This document shows positions 61,158 through 64,000 of a stretch of DNA of 64,000 nucleotides, in pieces. Source of the DNA: Clostridiales bacterium (GTDB lineage: Bacteria; Bacillota; Clostridia; Lachnospirales; Lachnospiraceae); contig JAHZAT010000041.1 of the NCBI GenBank assembly GCA_019423795.1, forward strand, positions 8,650 through 72,649, read 5' to 3'. The notes below the pieces were generated by a model. That model saw only the letters and a list, made by a program, of their open reading frames with translations, made no database searches and was not told where the DNA came from. Every line of letters begins with the position of its first letter. Position 1 is the first letter of the stretch. Both the position numbers and the translations under genes were made by a program.

Positions 61158-61628
61158 TTAGTCTTTTGGTAAATTTAGCTTATCAGATTTCTCAAATAAG
61201 GATTGAATCTCAACAAGAGAATCTTCCAGAGAATCTTCAATTGCTTCTAATTTATCAGCATCAACATTATAATTTAAAAATAGCTGTTCAATATTTTCGG
61301 TAATATGATGACCCAGATGGGAAATCAGAAGGAAAGTATCGAAATTGTGACTGTTTTTAGCGTTTTCAAAACGTTTTAGATCTTCTGTGATAAAATCAAT
61401 GATTTCCTGATCACTGGCAAATTTACCATGTACCATAGCATATGGTTGCATACGCTGTAGGAAATATTTGTTGTGTCGTGTAATGTTAAAAACATAAGAA
61501 ACAATCAGTCCATCGCCAAGATCAAACTCAGCAATGTGCATAATACTATTGAACTCTTTAATAGAGGTAGCACCTAACTGACGCAGGTTAATATTGATAA
61601 AATCTCCGGTTACAGTATTTTGATTCAT
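61158..61628 (-). CDS. Uncharacterised protein, 156 residues
   Basis: I do not recognise this protein. It has no membrane segment or signal peptide. The sequence starts MNQNTVTGDFININLRQLGA and has an acidic C-terminal third rich in Leu, Glu and Asp (residues about 120-150), probably helical. Repeated H and N residues (FLLISHLGHHITENIE) might hint at metal binding, but no clear motif exists. An AGGAGAG site precedes the ATG. It lies 44 bases after the permease gene on the same strand and could be co-transcribed; no function is implied. Confidence 0.6.
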   Translation of the reverse strand: MNQNTVTGDFININLRQLGATSIKEFNSIMHIAEFDLGDGLIVSYVFNITRHNKYFLQRMQPYAMVHGKFASDQEIIDFITEDLKRFENAKNSHNFDTFLLISHLGHHITENIEQLFLNYNVDADKLEAIEDSLEDSLVEIQSLFEKSDKLNLPKD

Positions 61629-61672
61629 AAGATCACTCTCCTCTCATAAATATTATATTCCATAATTTTTCA

Positions 61673-62941
61673 TTAAGCAAATCGAATCAAAAGAAATACA
61701 GAACATACGGCAATAGATAAGATCATCATAGGGAATCCAATCTTAAAATATTGTCCAAATGTGATAGGATGTCCATTATTCTTACTAATACCAGATAAAA
61801 CAACGTTTGCAGAAGCACCGATCAGAGTTCCGTTTCCGCCTAAACAAGCTCCAAGTGATAATGCCCACCAGATTGGAGTGACATCCATTCCTTCTGACTG
61901 CATGGTAAGAATCATAGGAATCAATGTTGCAACAAATGGAATGTTGTCTAAGAAAGAAGATACAATTGCGGAAACCCATAAGATGACCATCATTGTAACA
62001 ACCATATTACCATGAGTAATAGAAATTAATCCATTTGCAAGCATTGTGATAACGCCAACTTTTTTCATACCACCGACAACGATAAATAATCCAATAAAGA
62101 AAAGAATGGTTGGCCATTCAACTTCTGAAATGATTTCTTCAGGTTCCTGTCCGCCGATCAGAAGCATGATACATGCCGCAGCGATTGCAACGGTGCAAGA
62201 CTGCACGCCTAACTGATCATGGAAAATAAAGCATAAAGCAACGAGAATGATAATGATCACGCTTTCATGCATAAGTTTTCTATCTTTGATCGCTTTGTTT
62301 TCATCTAGCTGCATGACTTTGGCAATGGCTTCATCTTCTACAAACAACTTTCTTCCATATATAAAATACATACAGATCAAACCAACGATGATAACAAATA
62401 TAGTAGCTACACCTGTATTTAAAATAAAATCTACGAAACTTAATTTCGCTGCACTACCAATCATGATGTTAGGTGGGTCACCGATCAGTGTAGCGGTACC
62501 ACCGATATTGGAAGCCATGATCTGTGTGATAATATATGGCACAGGATCAACTTTCAAGATATTTGTGATAGCTAAGGTCATTGGACCAACTAACAATACA
62601 GTCGTAACGTTGTCAAGCATTCCAGAACATACAGCTGTGATCAAAATAAAGATGACCATGATTGGCCAAGGACGACCCTTTGCAATCTTTGCAGCTTTGA
62701 TCGCTATGTATTCAAAGATACCAGAATTCTTAATAACTGCAACTAAAAGCATCATTCCGACAAGAATGCAGATGGTTTCTACATCGACTGCGTCAATACA
62801 ATCTTCAATCGAAAGAATGTGGGTAAGCACCAAACATGCAGCACCAGTTAATGAGGCAACTGTATTGTGGACCTTCCCTGTGATGATAGCGCCCATCGTA
62901 CATAAAAAGATGACGATCGCTATGATTTGTTGTAATGACAT
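61673..62941 (-). CDS. ArsB/NhaD-type ion transporter superfamily permease
   Basis: The 422-residue integral membrane protein has about 11 hydrophobic segments. Family-like blocks are CSGMLDNVTTVLLVGPMTLAI, NIGGTATLIGDPPNIMIGSAA and the second-half SSFLDNIPFVATLIPMI with LGACLGGNGTLIGASANVV. These paired inverted-repeat motifs are characteristic of the ArsB/NhaD/SLC13 transport group. The substrate may be an anion, dicarboxylate or Na+; it cannot be read from the sequence. An AGGAGGAAAT site lies upstream. Confidence 0.87.
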   Translation of the reverse strand: MSLQQIIAIVIFLCTMGAIITGKVHNTVASLTGAACLVLTHILSIEDCIDAVDVETICILVGMMLLVAVIKNSGIFEYIAIKAAKIAKGRPWPIMVIFILITAVCSGMLDNVTTVLLVGPMTLAITNILKVDPVPYIITQIMASNIGGTATLIGDPPNIMIGSAAKLSFVDFILNTGVATIFVIIVGLICMYFIYGRKLFVEDEAIAKVMQLDENKAIKDRKLMHESVIIIILVALCFIFHDQLGVQSCTVAIAAACIMLLIGGQEPEEIISEVEWPTILFFIGLFIVVGGMKKVGVITMLANGLISITHGNMVVTMMVILWVSAIVSSFLDNIPFVATLIPMILTMQSEGMDVTPIWWALSLGACLGGNGTLIGASANVVLSGISKNNGHPITFGQYFKIGFPMMILSIAVCSVFLLIRFA

Positions 62942-62973
62942 AACAATTTCCTCCTAAAAATAAACTCATTATT

Positions 62974-63001
62974 ATAATAGACCTCTTTTCAAATATTGCA
63001 A
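62974..63001 (-). promoter_or_regulatory. Promoter of the permease gene
   Basis: On the minus strand TTGCAA (62996-63001) and TATTAT (62974-62979) are 16 bases apart. The 63002-63084 gap holds only the terminator of the next minus-strand gene. Confidence 0.55.
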
Positions 63002-63013
63002 GGGAAAAATAAA

Positions 63014-63039
63014 AAAGAAGCCATAAATATGACTTCTTT
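63014..63039 (-). terminator. Terminator of the Cys-rich mini-protein gene
   Basis: AAAGAAGTCAT/ATGGCTTCTTT (minus strand) is an 11-bp stem with one G-T pair and a 4-base loop, followed by Ts. Confidence 0.8.
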
Positions 63040-63084
63040 AACAAAATTTTGACACTACTTTATATGATTATCATATAAGAGTAA

Positions 63085-63285
63085 TTATAAATTTGTAACA
63101 ATCTGATCATAAAGATCAAGTTGACAATGCTGTTCAGAGACAGAAAAATGTTTACAGTTTAAACAGCTTGGTGCTTTTGCATCATCTCCAGTACTGACGT
63201 TCTTTACGGAATGATCACAGCCACAAGGACAATACTGGCTGCATTCTTCGGCAACTTCTTGATATACTTTGTTTTGATTTTTCAT
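63085..63285 (-). CDS. Cys-rich mini-protein, probable metal-binding, unknown
   Basis: The 66-residue protein has seven Cys: CSQYCPCGC in the N-terminal half, CLNC near residue 41, and a final C at EQHC. Spacing suggests one or two zinc or Fe-S sites (for example CxxxCxCxC and CxxC...C). There is no signal peptide. It follows luxS on the same strand after 93 bases, with a hairpin (63310-63347) in the gap and AAGGAGGT before its ATG. I do not recognise the family. Confidence 0.65.
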   Translation of the reverse strand: MKNQNKVYQEVAEECSQYCPCGCDHSVKNVSTGDDAKAPSCLNCKHFSVSEQHCQLDLYDQIVTNL

Positions 63286-63309
63286 AATATAAAAACCTCC
63301 TTATAATAA

Positions 63310-63347
63310 GTACTCACAGAATCACGTGGAAAGAATTCTGTGAGTAC
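63310..63347. repeat. 13-bp perfect inverted repeat between luxS and the Cys-rich gene
   Basis: GTACTCACAGAAT (63310-63322) and its exact complement ATTCTGTGAGTAC (63335-63347) form a 13-bp stem. On the minus strand it ends about 10 bases before the AAGGAGGT site and no T-run follows, so it may be a leader hairpin or RNA-processing structure, not a simple terminator. Confidence 0.65.
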
Positions 63348-63378
63348 AACAATAGATGCCTTTATATTATGTACAAAT

Positions 63379-63858
63379 TTATGCTGGATAATTCAGATTT
63401 TTATCATCTGCAACGTATAAAGCATTTTCAAGATAATGATCTGCAAGATAATTTGCCATAGGAAGATTCATATCAAGATAGTTACCACAATCTTTTGCGC
63501 TGGCACCAGGCACATCACCTTTGAAATCGCGAATAAATTCAAAGGTACTTATAATAAGAGGAAGTACATCTCTTGAAGAGAGATCGCCAGCTAATATAAG
63601 ATAGAATCCAGTACGGCATCCCATTGGACCAAAGTAAATAACTTTATCCTGCCATTCTTCATTGTTTCTTAAATAAGTAGCAGCCAGATGCTCGATCGCA
63701 TGCATCTCTGCAGTGTTCATGACAGGCTCACGATTTGGAGCTGTCATACGAAGATCGAATGTTGTTAAAGTTTCAGAACCAACAGCGTCTTTGCGAGAAA
63801 CATAAACGCCAGGCAATAATCTTAAATGGTCAATTGTAAAACTTGCTATTTTTTCCAT
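63379..63858 (-). CDS. luxS: S-ribosylhomocysteine lyase LuxS
   Basis: LuxS cleaves S-ribosylhomocysteine to homocysteine and the AI-2 precursor DPD in the activated methyl cycle. The 159-residue protein has the iron-site H53-x-x-E56-H57 (HAIEH), catalytic C81 in GPMGCRTG, and metal-binding C124 in AKDCGNY. A TATAAT lies upstream on the minus strand (about 63900-63905), though the -35 is weak. No pfs/mtnN or metK gene is in the window, so the cycle is split. Confidence 0.96.
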   Translation of the reverse strand: MEKIASFTIDHLRLLPGVYVSRKDAVGSETLTTFDLRMTAPNREPVMNTAEMHAIEHLAATYLRNNEEWQDKVIYFGPMGCRTGFYLILAGDLSSRDVLPLIISTFEFIRDFKGDVPGASAKDCGNYLDMNLPMANYLADHYLENALYVADDKNLNYPA

Positions 63859-63963
63859 GATAGGTTTCCTTTCTTATATGAAATGTATTTACCTCATATT
63901 ATAACGTGAAAACAGAGGAAAATCTATGAAATAAAATTAGTTTCTAAAAGATGAAAAAAGTAG

Positions 63964-63993
63964 TTGACATACTGTATACAGCTATGGTAAGAT
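63964..63993 (+). promoter_or_regulatory. Promoter pointing out of the right edge
   Basis: Perfect TTGACA (63964-63969) and TAAGAT (63988-63993) are 18 bases apart. A palindromic GTATAC lies in the spacer. The gene it serves is beyond the window. Confidence 0.5.
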
Positions 63994-64000
63994 AATCAAC

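Noticed and set aside
62247..62957. 236-codon open frame on the + strand opposite the permease gene
   Set aside because: It is the mirror of a highly hydrophobic coding sequence, has no ribosome-binding site, and shows low-complexity Ile/Thr/Ser runs expected from antisense of a membrane protein.

Overview
The window is an AT-rich stretch of chromosome from a low-GC, strictly fermentative, spore-forming Clostridia-type Firmicute. The evidence is a forespore sigma factor (SigG), an alpha/beta-type spore DNA-binding protein (SASP), AddAB instead of RecBCD, a PPi-type phosphofructokinase, a clostridial [FeFe]-hydrogenase, an IspH-ribosomal S1 fusion, and strong AGGAGG ribosome-binding sites throughout. 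A Lachnospiraceae member (Anaerostipes-like) is my impression, not something proved here. I see no insertion sequence, prophage, CRISPR array, tRNA or rRNA. Almost everything is core genome, densely packed and mostly on the + strand.

Layout. 1-4.1 kb: addB (5'-truncated by the window) and addA, recombinational repair. 4.2-9.7 kb: a SASP gene, a ThiE/TenI-like gene, then cardiolipin synthase, a methyltransferase, Hsp33 and a secreted FN3-like protein. 9.7-13.6 kb: an acidic membrane-anchored protein (-), rpiA with a Gfo/Idh dehydrogenase, a CorA-type channel, and sigG (-). 13.7-18.8 kb: an amino-acid-binding lipoprotein, an aminopeptidase P (-), PPi-PFK, and a YihY/BrkB membrane protein (-). 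18.8-26.7 kb: sugar uptake. A LicT-type antiterminator lies ahead of a mannose-class PTS (EIIAB, EIIC, EIID), followed by a DUF956 gene, manA and a GlcNAc/glucose-type EIICBA. Both the antiterminator gene and the PTS operon are preceded by a RAT/terminator element. 26.9-29.6 kb: an SH3-NlpC/P60 hydrolase and a MATE transporter. 29.6-39.2 kb: queA, a second Gfo/Idh protein, a BaiN-like flavoprotein, cmk, the ispH-S1 fusion and pyruvate carboxylase. 39.3-46.7 kb: a TepA-like ClpP homologue, a group-B-like [FeFe]-hydrogenase, ftsK/spoIIIE, fhs and folD. 46.7-51.7 kb: rimO-pgsA-cinA-recA-recX. 51.8-56.9 kb: a zinc-phospholipase-C-like protein, a two-component system with a membrane-anchored partner, and a rhodanese-TtcA fusion. 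56.9-61.0 kb: an ABC-F ATPase (-) diverging from ylxM-ffh-rpsP-khpA. 61-64 kb, all minus: an unrecognised 156-aa protein, an ArsB/NhaD-type permease, a Cys-rich mini-protein and luxS. A + strand promoter points out of the right edge.

How it fits together. The sugar block imports hexoses and amino sugars as phosphates, ManA and PPi-PFK feed glycolysis, pyruvate carboxylase replenishes oxaloacetate, and the hydrogenase may dispose of reducing equivalents. Fhs and FolD form the folate C1 branch. AddAB, RecA and RecX form the recombination set, and recA carries tandem LexA-type boxes.

The most interesting points are (1) a four-histidine LicT-type antiterminator with two RAT elements apparently controlling a mannose-class PTS; (2) a strong internal ribosome-binding site and in-frame ATG at the exact IspH/S1 junction, which could release a free S1-like protein; (3) an operator-like inverted repeat across the -35 of the MATE gene; and (4) several small or unrecognised proteins with informative neighbourhoods. 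I did not find a clear-cut undescribed system.
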